A stretch of DNA of 64,000 nucleotides. Source: Amphiduros pacificus. Lineage: Eukaryota > Annelida > Polychaeta > Phyllodocida > Hesionidae. A model generated the notes under the pieces. It saw nothing but the letters and a program-made list of their open reading frames with translations, searched no databases and was not told the origin of the DNA. Location: positions 34,979,672 to 35,043,671 of the forward strand of contig OX439012.1 of the NCBI GenBank assembly GCA_949316495.1, read 5' to 3'. The position numbers and the translations under genes are program-made. Shown here piece after piece: positions 32,490 to 44,464 of this stretch (position 1 is its first letter; each line of letters opens with the position of its first letter).

Positions 32490-33075
32490 CCTTAAGTCCT
32501 GCATGGATGGTTGTCTGCTCATTCTGTACTGAATCCTTCCTGCATGGATGGGTATCTGTCTCATTCTGCACTGAATCTTTCCTGTATGGATGTGTGTCTG
32601 CTCATTCTGCATTGAATCCTTCCTGCATGGATGTGTGTCTGCTCATTCTGCACTGAATCCTTCCTGCATGGATGTGTGTCTGCTCATTCTGCACTGAATC
32701 CTTCCTGCATGGATGGGTATCTGTTCATTCTGCATTGAATCCTTCCTGCATGGATGGTTGTCTGTCTCATTCTGCACTGAATCCTTCCTGCATGGATGTG
32801 TGTCTGCTCATTCTGCACTGAATCCTTCCTGCATGGATGGGTATCTGTTCATTCTGCATTGAATCCTTTCTGCATGGATGGTTGTCTGTCTCATTCTGCA
32901 CTGAATCCTTCCTGCATGGATGTGTGTCTGCTCATTCTGCACTAAAACCTTCCTGCATGGTTGGTCGTGACTGCTCATTCTGGATTAGTCCTTCCTGCAT
33001 AGATGGGTAGACTACACATTCTGCATCGAGTCCTTCCTGTATGGATGGGTGTCTGCTCATTCTGCATGGACGGTT
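32490..33075. repeat. 41-bp minisatellite
   Basis: About fourteen units with TTCCTGCATGGATGTGTGTC and TGCTCATTCTGCACTGAATC. The units drift towards both ends. Confidence 0.95.
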
Positions 33076-33257
33076 CTGACTGCTCGTCCTGTAAAATAAA
33101 AGTGACATATAGTATCATACTTGGTGCTTCAAGAGGATCTGAACCTACTAGATATCTTAAGTATTTTTATCAAATTTAGTGAAAAAAGACTAACAGTATC
33201 ATTATTTTCATCAGATCCCCAAAACAAGGATGTGTCAGAGTAATTTGAAAGTGCTCT

Positions 33258-33797
33258 CTCATAAGTGATATGGAACCTCACAAGTGATGGAGAACCTCAC
33301 AAGTGATAGGGTACCTCACAAGTGATGGAGAACCTTACAACTGATAGGGTACCTCACAAGTGATGGAGAACCTCACACATGATGGAGAACCTCACAAGTG
33401 ATAGAGTACCTCACAAGTGATAGAGTACCTCACAAGTGATAGAGTACCTCACAAGTGATAGGGTACCTCACAAGTGATAGGGTACCTCACAAGTGATAGA
33501 GTACCTCACAATTGATAGAGTACCTCACAAGTGATAGGGTACCTCACAAGTGATAAGGTACCTCACAAGTGATGGAGAACTTCAAAATTTATGGAGAACC
33601 TCATAAGTGATAGGGTACCTCACAAGTGATGGGAAACCTCAAAAGTGATAGGGAACCTCACAAGTGATGGGAAACCGCACAAGTGATGGGGAACCTCACA
33701 AGTGATGGAGAACCTCACAAGTGATAGGGTACCTCACAAGTGATGGGAAACCTCACAAGTGATGGGGAACCTCACAAGTGATAGGGAACCTCAAAAC
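33258..33797. repeat. 19-bp minisatellite
   Basis: About 28 units of CCTCACAAGTGATAGGGTA, with GGAGAA, GGGAAA and AGAGTA variants in clusters. Confidence 0.95.
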
Positions 33798-34371
33798 TTG
33801 ACATATGTGATGTACAAACCACATGAATTGTGGTGAAAGCACATAAGTGATGCAACCCCACAAGTGATGTTCAAACCATATGGGTAACATACAAAACACA
33901 TAAAACATCTACAATACAAGTGATGCTCAATCACAAATTATGGGCGAGGGTTCTCCCATGCATGCATAGTATCCTGTAACCTTTACTCACAATTTGTCCA
34001 ACTTTCATACTGTAGTCTTTCTTCATTCTGTTCCATTTGAAATTTGTTCCATTTGAAGTTATAAATCTGTTCATACCTCAGTGATGCGCGTATTGATGCG
34101 ATTTCGAATGAATACGAGCATGCCGATTATTTGTAACGTATTGATAAGTTGGAACTATTTTGCGTCGGACATCTTTAGACTGGTCCCCCATCGAGTGTCA
34201 AGAACATCGTGTATATACACAGATGGCGGCAACCAGTCTATGGCTGTACGCGCCATTTTTGGGTCACGTGACGGGGTCAAATGAGGTGCGCTTTGTTTAC
34301 AAATGTTTTTAACGATAAATATCTTGTTTCATGTATCATTTTTTTAAAAATACAGTAGTTGTCTGAGTTAT
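33798..34371. other. Gene-free stretch with a CpG-richer, promoter-like part
   Basis: About 34080-34290 is richer in CpG than its surroundings and contains CAGATGGCGGCAAC, GCGCCATTTTTGGG (YY1-like sites on both strands) and GGTCACGTGAC (E-box). It could be a promoter or a diverged repeat. No transcript was recognised. Confidence 0.25.
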
Positions 34372-34533
34372 TAAAACAAAACATGCCTCGTCAAGTCAGC
34401 TGTGTGAGCGGATTCAGTTCGTTGGTGATGGCGGACGGATACCCTTCGCCTTCGGCTCAGGGTATCCTTCCGCAATCACCAACTCACTGAATCCGCTCAC
34501 CCAGCTTCCCGACTCGGTATGTTTTGTTATAAT
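34372..34533. repeat. Long imperfect hairpin, second member of hairpin family
   Basis: Arms of about 70 bases meet at a short loop near 34446-34458. Paired words include AACAAAACAT with ATGTTTTGTT, GAGCGGATTCAG with CTGAATCCGCTC, GTTGGTGATGGCGGACGGAT with ATCCTTCCGCAATCACCAAC, and ACCC with GGGT. The inner part corresponds position by position to the hairpin at 922-986. Confidence 0.8.
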
Positions 34534-34757
34534 ATAAATTGACTCAAAACAATGGAGACGTTTCTCATACAGCAAGACCTGAAAATTGCTGCCTTCTCTT
34601 CAATGTCGTCTGCTCAATGTGTGTGCAACGTCACAGTCGAGCACGTGTCTCAGAGGCTTGAAATGAACACACAACACAAGCTGTCAACTTTACACAGGGA
34701 GATCAGGACAAACCAAACATCTCCAAATAATTTTCTGACAGCACAATAATTTCAGAA

Positions 34758-36770
34758 GGGTGATATATTTTTAGGGCAATAATTTTCCAAGGGATATATT
34801 TTCCAAGGACTACAACTTTCCAAGGGTTATATTTTCCAAGGGCAAACATTTTCCAAGGGTTAATTTTCCCAAGGGCTAAATTTTCCAAGGGTAATATTTT
34901 GCAGGTTTATAAGTTTTCCAAGGGTGATATTTTCCAAGGGTGATATTTTCCAAGGGTAATATTTTCCAAGGGTAATATTTTCCAAGGGTTAATTTTTCCA
35001 AGGGCTAAAATTTTCCAAGGGTGATATCTGAATATAATTTCTGAGAGCAATAATTTTCCAAGGATGATAATTTTCTAAGGGCGATACTTTCCAAGGGCTA
35101 TAATTTTCCAAGGGTGATATTTCCCAGGCCTATAATTTCTCCAAGGGTTATATTTTCCAAGGAGTATAACTTTCCAAGGGTTATATTTTCCGAGGGTAAA
35201 CATTTTCCAGGGGTGATATTTTACAAAGGCTAGAATTTCCATGGGTAACATTTTCCAAGGGCAACATTTCCCAGGGCTATAATTTTCCAAGGGCTAAAAC
35301 TTTCCAAGGACAAACATTTCCCAAGGGATAATTTTTCTGGGGGCTAACATTTTTTAAGGGTATAATATAGTCAACATTTTCCAAGGGTAACATTTTGCAG
35401 GGTTATAAGTTTTCCAAGGTTGATATTTTCCAAGGGTAATATTTTCCAAGGGTTAATTTTCTCAAAGGCTAAATTTTCCAAGGGTGATATCTCAATAATT
35501 TTTCTGAGAGCAATAATTTTCCAAGGGTGATAATTTTCCAAGGGTGATACTTTCCAAGGGGCACATATTCAAGGGCTATAATTTTCCCAGGGTGTTATTT
35601 TCCAAGGGCTAAAATTTTCCAAGGGCTAAAATTTTCCAAGGCCTAAAATTTTCCAAGGGTAACATTTTCCAAGGGTATTTTTTTCCTAGGATAACATTTC
35701 CTAGGGCTAAAATTTTCCAAGGGCTAAAATTTTCCAAGGGCTAAAATTTTCCAAGGGCTAAATTTTCCAAGGGCTAAAATTTTCCAAGGGCTAAAATTTT
35801 CCAAGGGCTAAAATTTTCCAAGGGGAACATTTTCCAAGGGTATTTTTTTCCAAGGGTAATTTTTTCCTAGGGCTATAATTTTCCTAGGGCTATAATTTTC
35901 CTAGGGCTATAATTTTCCTAGGGCTATAATTTTCCAAGGGTGATATTTTCCAAGGGCTAAAATTTTCCAAAGGCTAAAATTTTTCAAGGGCTAAAATTTT
36001 CCAAGGACTAAAATTTTCCAAGGGTAACATGTTCGAAGGGTAATTTTTTCCTAGGGTAACATTTCCTAGGGCTAAAATTTTCCAAGGGCTAAAATTTTCC
36101 AAGGGCTAAAATTTTCCAAGGGCTAAAGTTTTCCAAGGGCTAAAGTTTTCCAAGGGCTAAAATTTTCCTAGGGTAACCTTTCCTAGGGCTTTAGTTTTCC
36201 AAGGGCTAAAACTTTCCAAGGGCTAAAATTTTCCAAGGGCTAAAATTTTCCAAGGGTATTTTTTTCCTAGGGTAACATTTCCTAGGGCTATAGTTATCCA
36301 AGGGCTAAAATTTTCCAAGGGCTAAAATTTTCCAAGGGTAATTTTTTCCTAGGGTAACATTTCCTAGGGCTAAAATTTTCCAAGGGCTAAAATTTTCCAA
36401 GGGCTAAAATTTTCCAAGGGCTAAAATTTTTCAAGGATAACATTTCCTAGGGCTATAATTTCCCTAGGGTGATATTTTTCAAGGGCTAAAATTTTCCAAG
36501 GGCTAAAATTTTCCAAGGGTAACATTTTCCAAGGGTATTTTTTTCCAAGGGTAATTTTTTCCCAGGGCTATAATTTTCCTAGGGCTATAATTTTCCAAGG
36601 GTGATATTTTCCAAGAATAATATTTCTAAGGGCTATAATTTTCTAAGGGCTATAATTTTCCAAGGGTGATATTTTCCAAGGGCTAAGAGATGTTTTCCAA
36701 AGGTGATATTTTTCAAGGGTAATATTTTCCAAGTGTAATATTTTCCAAATGTGATATTTTCCAAGGGCTA
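34758..36770. repeat. 17-bp minisatellite, ~2 kb, degenerate
   Basis: About 118 units of ATTTTCCAAGGGCTAAA with many variants (GGTAACATTTTCC, GGTGATATTTTCC, TTTTTTCCTAGGG). Better-preserved runs lie at 35600-36500. The minus frames open here are repeat products. Confidence 0.95.
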
Positions 36771-37140
36771 AAGGTGAGAGAGCTGAGGTGTGGGAGGTGA
36801 GGTGAGGGAGCTGAGGTGAGGGAGCTGATATGAGAGAGGGGAGGTGTGGGAGCTGAGGTGAGAGAGGCGAGGCGAGGGAGCTAAGGTGAGAGGCGACGTG
36901 AGGGAGCTGAGGTGAGGGAGCTGTGTGGGAGGTGAGGTGACAGAGGTGAGGTGTGGGAGCTGAGGTGAGGGAGCTGTGAGGGAGGTGAGGGAGCTGAGGT
37001 GTAAGAGCTGTGGAAGATACAATTAGACAGCCCTCTTCCCTCATCTCAGCCCTCATTCCTCAGTTCAGCCCTCTTCCCTCATCTCAGCCCTCATTCCTCA
37101 GTTCAGCCCTCTTCCCTCTTCTCAGCCCTCTTTCCTCATT
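36771..37140. repeat. Purine block followed by pyrimidine block
   Basis: 36771-37016 is almost all purine on the plus strand apart from T in GGTGAG and GCTG words (GAGGTGAGGGAGCTGAGGTG). 37028-37140 is pyrimidine-rich (CCCTCTTCCCTCATCTCAGC, CCTCATTCCTCAGTTCAG). The two blocks are partly complementary across a 12-base spacer. Confidence 0.85.
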
Positions 37141-37432
37141 TACCATGTCACAACCCATGTATTTTTCTGAATAATTTAGCCATAGTTCAATCATAATGAT
37201 ACCCTTTTAAAAAAAGACCAATGCTAGAATGTTGGCCTTCAGCTTTGATTTTTTACAAGTCCTTTTCATATGAAAACCACCTGGTTTAATTCACATGGAA
37301 ATCACCTGTTGTCAATTCTCCTGGCATAAAACCAGGCGAAAACCGCCTGGCAGCCACATTGCAGACACATGATTTACCTGCCATGTGGTTGCCAGGCGGG
37401 GAACATTTGGCCATGTATCTGTAGAGTGTTAA
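37141..37432. repeat. Degenerate GAAAACCACCTGG-type repeat
   Basis: From about 37275, AAAACCACCTGG, GAAATCACCTG, AAAACCAGGCG and AAAACCGCCTGGCAG follow one another, ending at the 12-bp array that shares the word AAAACCAC. Bases 37141-37274 show nothing. Confidence 0.55.
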
Positions 37433-37955
37433 AACCACACATAAAACCACACATAACACCACACATAAAACCACACATAAAACCACACATAAAACCACAC
37501 ATAAAACCACACATAGAACCACACATAGAACCACACATAAAACCACACATAAAACCACACAAAGAACCACACATAAAACCACACATAAAACCACACATAA
37601 AACCACACATAAAACCACACATAAAACCACACATAAAACCACACATAACACCACACATAAAACCACACATAAAACCACACATAAAACCACACATAAAACC
37701 ACACATAAAACCACACATAAAACCACACATAAAACCACACATAGAACCACACATAGAACCACACATAGGACCACACATAAAACCACACATAAAACCACAC
37801 ATAGAACCACACATAAAACCACACATAAAACCACACATAAAACCACACATAAAACCACACATAAAACCACACATAAAACCACACAGAAAACCACACATAA
37901 AACCACACATAAAACCACACATAAAACCACACATAAAACCACACATAGAACCACT
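37433..37955. repeat. 12-bp minisatellite (AAAACCACACAT)n
   Basis: About 43 units with very little variation (AGAACCACACAT, ACACCACACAT, AGGACCACACAT). Because 12 is a multiple of three and the unit has no stop in most frames, frames of about 190-220 codons stay open on both strands (PHIK-, MCGF-, VLCV- and YVWF-type). None is a gene. Confidence 0.97.
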
Positions 37956-38090
37956 TATAAATGATCAATACACACATGAAGAAATGAACACGTGATTCAC
38001 TTGTAGTGGCAGGGTCCTGTGTTATTAGGGATTCTTGCTTCACATGTCCATGTCGGGTCACTCTCTGAGGGACTGAGCAACTAGATTATT

Positions 38091-38092
<2 letters not shown>

Positions 38093-38140
<48 letters not shown>
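38093..38140. repeat. (TA)n
   Basis: A pure TA dinucleotide run of about 48 bases. Confidence 0.95.
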
Positions 38141-38143
<3 letters not shown>

Positions 38144-38248
38144 CAAAGTAAAAAGGTAGTTGTATACAATGTAAATCATAGCATACGGTATACGGTGATG
38201 AAAGTAATGCCATGTATGTGAATAATTGACAAGACAGTGGGCGAGTAC

Positions 38249-38333
<85 letters not shown>
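38249..38333. repeat. (TA)n
   Basis: A second TA run of about 85 bases with one early interruption, about 110 bases from the first. Both may extrude cruciforms. Confidence 0.95.
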
Positions 38334-38335
<2 letters not shown>

Positions 38336-39362
38336 TTATTCTCTTGGGAATAGCTAGTTTACCTGTACCCGGTGAACTAACGGCTAATATTCATATTTCT
38401 ATAGACTGTAACTTTTAGTGTAACTTGCCGTGATTGATATAATATGTTACAATATGTGAGATAATAATTCTTGTGGCAGATATTAATGAAGTGGTGGCAA
38501 CGTAGTGGAGGCGATGAAGTGGGCCATTGCTTGTGAAAAAAGGGAAAACCCTAATAAGTCAATGTGCTGTATGGGAAATATGGGCCTCTTATGTCAAATA
38601 CCTTGATCCGCCACCGTTTATTTCTTAAAACATAGATCAATGAATCTAGTTATATATAACTGTGTAACTGCCTTTGATGTTTAATGTCTCAATAATGAAC
38701 AAATTCAGGTATTGTTTCAGTAAGAAACTTTTGCAAGATATCAGCTATTTTGCGACATTTACTGAACCATACATAAAGTATATTTCTTTTTTTAAACACT
38801 TATCATTTGTACTTAATATCTTGATAACAACACGATACTGTAAAATGTACAGAAGTAGTTGTTGTTATGAATATATCGATTTTTATTTGATTTGTTTGTA
38901 TTAACTACATTTTGAGCATTATTTCTGTTAGATCAGGATAGATAGTAGCCTGTCACTGGGATTTAAAACCCTACTCCTTTCGAAGAGTGGCTGGGGATCT
39001 TTCTTTTGCATTGGCACATTGACATCCAGCACGTCATAATTAAAAAAAAAAGACTCATCTAAAGTGTCAAAACCTTCAATACTAAAGAATTAAACAATGT
39101 TACCCAGCACAACCTAAAATGTGTGAAAAGATGGCGTTGAAATCGAGTGAGAAGAGGACTTGGGTACCCGCTCCTGGATCTTTGGAGCTTCCATAAATCA
39201 CTGTGAGTTAGTGAAGGCGTTGTCTATCATGGCGTCTGTAAAGCATAATAGAATTGACACAGAGTGGCACTGTGCAAGACTTGTTTGTTTTCAAAAAACG
39301 ATTACTTATTCTGGCTGGAATAAGGCTGCAACCCCCGGGTGCAGTTTATATATTCCCCTGTC
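38334..39362. other. Gene-free stretch
   Basis: No convincing gene. ATG at 39131 opens a 21-codon frame (MALKSSEKRTWVPAPG...) that I do not recognise. GAGTGGCTGGGGATCTTTCT near 38984 resembles 23452, a trace of a dispersed repeat. Confidence 0.35.
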
Positions 39363-41782
39363 CAGATATGTTGCGATTCAGTGTCCGGCTATGTTGTGAT
39401 TCAGTGTCCGGCTATGTTGCGATTCAGTGTCCGGCTATGTTGTGATTCAGTGTCCTGCTATGTTATGATTCAGTGTCCGGCTTTGTTGTGATTCAGTGTC
39501 CAGCTATGTTATGATTCAGTGTCCGGCTATGTTGCGATTCAGTGTCCAGCTTTGTTGCGATTCAGTGTCCGGCTATATTATGATTCAGTGTCCGGCTTTG
39601 TTGTGATTCAGTGTCCGGCTATGTTATGATTCAGTGTCCAGCTATGTTGCGATTTAGTGTCCGGCTATGTTGGGATTCAGTGTCTGGCTATGTTGCGATT
39701 CAGTGTCTGGCTATGTTGTGATTCAGTGTCAGGCTATGTTATGATTCAGTGTCTGGCTATATTATGATTCAGTGTCCGGCTATGTTGCGATTCAGTGTCC
39801 GGCTATGTTATGATTCAGTGTCCGGCTATGTTGCGATTCAGTGTCTGGCTATGTTGCGATTCAGTGTCTGACTATGTTGGGATTCAGTGTCTGGCTATGT
39901 TGCGATTCAGTGTCCGGCTATGTTGCGATTCAGTGTCTGACTATGTTGCGATTCAGTGTCCGGCTATGTCATGATTCAGTGTCTGGCTATGTTGCGATTC
40001 AGTGTCCGGCTATGTTGCGATTCAGTGTCCGGCTATGTTGTGATTCAGTGTCCGGCTATGTTGCGATTCAGTGTCTGACTATGTTATGATTCAGCGTCCG
40101 GCTATGTTATGATTCAGTGTCCAGCTATGTTGCGATTCAGTGTCTGGCTATGTTGTGATTCAGTGTCCGGCTATGTTGTGATTCAGTGTCTGGCTTTGTT
40201 GTGATTCAGCGTCCAGCTTTGTTGTGATTCAGTGTCCGGCTTTGTTGTGATTCAGTGTCCGGCTTTGTTGCGATTCAGTGTCTGGCTATGTTATGATTCA
40301 GTGTCTGGCTATGTTATGATTCAGTGTCCGGCTTTGTTGTGATTCAGTGTCTGGCTATGTTGTGATTCAGTGTCCGGCTATGTTATGATTCAGTGTCCGG
40401 CTTTGTTGTGATTCAGTGTCCAGCTTTGTTGTGATTCAGTGTCCGGCTATGTTATGATTCAGTGTCCGGCTTTGTTGTGATTCAGTGTCCAGCTTTGTTG
40501 TGATTCAGTGTCTGGCTTTGTTATGATTCAGTGTCCAGCTATATTATGATTCAGTGTCCGGCTATGTTGTGATTCAGTGTCCGGCTATGTTGTGATTCAG
40601 TGTCCGGCTATGTTGTGATTCAGCGTCCGGCTTTGTTGTGATTCAGTGTCCGGCTATGTTGCGATTCAGTGTCCGGCTATGTTGCGATTCAGTGTCCGGC
40701 TATGTTGCAATTCAGTGTCCAGCTATGTTGTGATTCAGTGTCTGACTATGTTGGGATTCAGTGTCTGGCTATGTTGTGATTCAGTGTCCGGCTATGTTGT
40801 GATTCAGTGTCTGGCTTTGTTGTGATTCAGCGTCCAGCTTTGTTGTGATTCAGTGTCCGGCTTTGTTGTGATTCAGTGTCCGGCTTTGTTGCGATTCAGT
40901 GTCTGGCTATGTTATGATTCAGTGTCTGGCTATGTTATGATTCAGTGTCCGGCTTTGTTGTGATTCAGTGTCTGGCTATGTTGTGATTCAGTGTCCGGCT
41001 ATGTTATGATTCAGTGTCCGGCTTTGTTGTGATTCAGTGTCCAGCTTTGTTGTGATTCAGTGTCCGGCTATGTTATGATTCAGTGTCCGGCTTTGTTGTG
41101 ATTCAGTGTCCAGCTTTGTTGTGATTCAGTGTCTGGCTTTGTTATGATTCAGTGTCCAGCTATATTATGATTCAGTGTCCGGCTATGTTGTGATTCAGTG
41201 TCCGGCTATGTTGTGATTCAGTGTCCGGCTATGTTGTGATTCAGCGTCCGGCTTTGTTGTGATTCAGTGTCCGGCTATGTTGCGATTCAGTGTCCGGCTA
41301 TGTTGCGATTCAGTGTCCGGCTATGTTGCAATTCAGTGTCCAGCTATGTTGTGATTCAGTGTCTGACTATGTTGGGATTCAGTGTCTGGCTATGTTGTGA
41401 TTCAGTGTCCGGCTATGTTGCGATTCAGTGTCCGGCTATGTTATGATTCAGTGTCCTGCTATGTTGCGATTCAGTGTCCGGCTATGCTATGATTCAGTGT
41501 CCGGCTATGCTATGATTCAGTGTCCGACTATGCTATGATTCAGTGTCCGGCTATGCTATGATTCAGTGTCCGACTATGCTATGATTCAGTGTCCGGCTAT
41601 GCTATGATTCAGTGTCCGGCTATGCTATGATTCAGCGTCCGACTATGCTATGATTTAGTGTCCGACTATGCTATGATTCAGTGTCCGGTTATGCTATGAT
41701 TCAGCGTCCGGCTATGCTATGATTCAGTGTCCGGATATGCTATGATTCAGTGTCCGGATATGCTATGATTCAGTGTCCGGAT
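39363..41782. repeat. 23-bp minisatellite with 621-bp higher-order repeat
   Basis: About 105 units of GATTCAGTGTCCGGCTATGT plus TGY. A block of 27 units (621 bp) is duplicated: for example GATTCAGCGTCCAG occurs at 40203 and 40824, and TTGCAATTCAG near 40704 and 41325. The match lasts from about 40131 to 41420. Frames with MLRFSVRL and GYVAIQC words are artefacts. Confidence 0.95.
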
Positions 41783-42349
41783 ATGCTATGTTGCGAGCGC
41801 CCCGCTATGTTGCGAGCGCCCCGCTATGTTGTGAGCGCCCCGCTATGTTGCGAGTGTCCCGCTATGTTGCGAGCGTGCCGCTATGTTGCGAGTGTCCCGC
41901 TATGTTGCGAGTGTCCCGCTATGTTGCGAGCATGCCGCTATGTTGCGAGTGCCCCGCTATGTTGCGAGTGACCCGCTATGTTGCGAGCGTGCCGCTATGT
42001 TGCGAGTGTCCCGCTATGTTGCGAGTGTCCCGCTATGTTGCGAGTGCCCCGCTATGTTGCGAGCGTGCCGCTATGTTGCGAGTGTCCCGCTATGTTGCGA
42101 GTGTCCCGCTATGTTGCGAGTGCCCCGCTATGTTGCGAGCGTGCCGCTATGTTGCGAGCGTGCCGCTATGTTGCGAGTGTCCCGCTATGTTGCGAGCGTG
42201 CCGCTATGTTGCGAGTGTCCCGCTATGTTGCGAGTGTCCCGCTATGTTGCGAGTGTCCCGCTATGTTGCGAGTGCCCCGCTATGTTGCGAGTGACCCGCT
42301 ATGTTGCGAGCGTGCCGCTATGTTGCGAGTGTCCCGCTATGTTGCGAGC
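41783..42349. repeat. 19-bp minisatellite derived from the 23-bp unit
   Basis: About 29 units of GCTATGTTGCGAGTGTCCC, with GAGCGTGCC and GAGTGCCCC variants. The unit equals the neighbouring 23-mer with TTCA removed (GCGA[TTCA]GTGTCC), and the array directly follows it. The frames of 150-190 codons over it (CCECPAMLRVSRYVAS) have no coding meaning. Confidence 0.93.
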
Positions 42350-42444
42350 TTGTGCTCCAGCTATGCTGTTAGCATCTGGCAAAGAGTGGAATCATTCCGA
42401 AAAGTTCAGAATTACCGCCCGGTACTGTGGCTCATGTTTTAAAT

Positions 42445-42446
<2 letters not shown>

Positions 42447-42517
<71 letters not shown>
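42447..42517. repeat. (ATC)n microsatellite after AATAAA
   Basis: About 23 ATC units follow TTTTAAATAA, an arrangement typical of a LINE 3' tail. The ~100 bases before it could therefore be a LINE remnant, but no coding part is visible. Confidence 0.85.
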
Positions 42518-42958
42518 ACAGTCTCGTTCCAAGGTGGCCTGCTGGTCAACCAAGGAGGGATCTTATATACCCCTTACCCTTACTGGTTGACTGACAGCCT
42601 TACATACTCAGATATATCCTAGCGAGGATTGTCAATTACATCCTAGAGAAAAGGTTAATCCTCCTATCAGATATTATTCTATAATTCTTTATTGTGATTG
42701 ATATAAATGGTGTTGCACTAGATAATCCGGAAATGATTGTGTGCATTTAATTTTCAGAATCTTGTCATTCAGAACTCCTACGTGTGTACTGAGTTTAACC
42801 ATTTTCCTGGTACCAAATCCTAGGGATCAAACTTCTATAAACTCAATGGATCCAACTTATTTTTATGATATATTATTAACCATTATAACTGTTTCAGCTA
42901 AGGTTTAACATTTGTTGGGTTACAATATCCCACGAAACCTTCCTTGGGAATACCTTGG
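42518..42958. other. Gene-free stretch
   Basis: Nothing recognised. Confidence 0.4.
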
Positions 42959-43955
42959 AGTAATTATGAATGGAGGCGTGACGTCGTGGGATCAAAGGGG
43001 ACAACATAGTTGCCGCCATGGGCATTGTCTGATGACGCCATATAGGCGCAAGATAAGAAATTTTTGACGTAATTCTTTTTCAAAGCAATTTTGACTCCAC
43101 AAATCTATGATTTAGAGCTACACATATCGCGAATGAAATGTTCCCCTTGTTTCACTGATTATAAAGGTATAAATTTGATATTTTTGCTCCAAGTTTAGAC
43201 GATTTTATGAATAGATTTGCAAATTCATATCATATTTATGAAAATGAATTAAAATTTCTGTTTTACCCTCACATTATCAGAAAATCGTGTACTTAATTGT
43301 TATTTTTATCTTTCCAGTTTATTTTTAATTATTGGCGCATATATTGGCAGCTTAGAAAAATATACCACATTGTTCAGTGAAAAAAATACTATCAGAAAAT
43401 GTAATTTATAGCCCTGCCAATTTATGCGCCGTTATAAGTAAATTGACCTAATACATATCATGTCATCATTTAAATCAACAAAAAATAACAATAAAAAATT
43501 GCAACAAGAATTTAAATAAATGTTATATCATTTGTTTTAAAAGTTTATAAAAAGCAATATGAACATGAATTATGATTTTTTTTATAAACATGTTTAAAAA
43601 ATAATAGGTTTGGAATACGCATTTCTCTTTTTTTCATAATATCTATTATTGAAGAAATCAGAACAGAAATGAACAGATTTATTTGAAGTAATTTTGAGTG
43701 GATGGTATTGTTAGCTTCATAAGAGCAACTATTCTGATTTTTTTCTTTAAAAAAAATAAACCAAAATGTGGTATAATTCTTCAATAAAGCTTCGGCCAAT
43801 TCATTTTTAAAAAATATGAATCTTCAATTTTTCACTGTTCTGAAGTCGACAACTATGATAGGATCAAAGGATTTTTAATCCATTGTGTGGAACAATGCGT
43901 TGCTATGACGCCATACCTCAAGTAACAGCCGTTACGCCTCCATTCATTATTACTA
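42959..43955. mobile_element. ~1-kb element with ~25-bp inverted termini
   Basis: The left end AGTAATTATGAATGGAGGCG (42959 on) and right end CGCCTCCATTCATTATTACT (ending 43954) are inverted repeats with one or two changes. The inside is AT-rich without a transposase. Flanks do not show an obvious duplication, so the exact termini are uncertain. Probably a non-autonomous DNA transposon. Confidence 0.5.
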
Positions 43956-43988
43956 CAAGGGAATACCAAATGTATATCAACTGGAACG

Positions 43989-44190
43989 CCCCAGTACTTA
44001 AAAGATCTGTAAACCTTTACAGCAAAGGTTACCGTAGAACCATTACAGTAAAATGTCCCAGTACTTAAAAGATCTGTAAACCTTTACAGCAAAGGTTGCC
44101 ATAGAACCATTACAGTAGAGGACCCCAGTACTTAAAAGATCTGTAAACCTTTACAGCAAAGGTTACCATAGAACCATTACAGTAGAAATG
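43989..44190. repeat. 67-bp tandem repeat, three copies
   Basis: CAGTACTTAAAAGATCTGTA recurs at 43992, 44059 and 44126, exactly 67 apart, each followed by AACCTTTACAGCAAAGGTT, itself nearly palindromic. Confidence 0.95.
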
Positions 44191-44464
44191 GCTGTAATTA
44201 TAAAGGCCCCTGGCACCAGGGTGGGCACTACTAACTGAACTCTAGCAGGTATGTCAAAATCTAGATGCACCACCTTCATGCTAGTGCTGTATCAAACAGA
44301 TATTTTGTCTTAACATACCTTTTTCATTTCCTGAAAAATCAATATTCGTCAATTATGCGGAGCCTGGTATTATAAAGTTATTTTGAGAGGCTTAAGTCAT
44401 TTTACATAACGTACAATGACAACCAGTTTAGCACTAATTTTACACTGGGCCCTCTGCTACGAAG
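44191..44464. other. Gene-free stretch
   Basis: Nothing recognised. Confidence 0.4.

Noticed and set aside
33258-33797. CRISPR-like regular repeats
   Set aside because: Units are contiguous with no unique spacers. This holds for all arrays here.
34081-34290. Confident promoter call
   Set aside because: CpG and YY1-like words are suggestive, but no transcript or exon could be recognised next to it.
37286-38061. Four overlapping frames of about 190-220 codons
   Set aside because: All read the 12-bp repeat in different phases.
38093-38333. Origin or regulatory function for the two (TA)n tracts
   Set aside because: TA runs are common microsatellites in AT-rich genomes; nothing around them supports a function.
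41750-42446. Overlapping Cys/Met-rich frames of 150-190 codons
   Set aside because: They read the 19-bp repeat in three phases, which a real gene would not permit.
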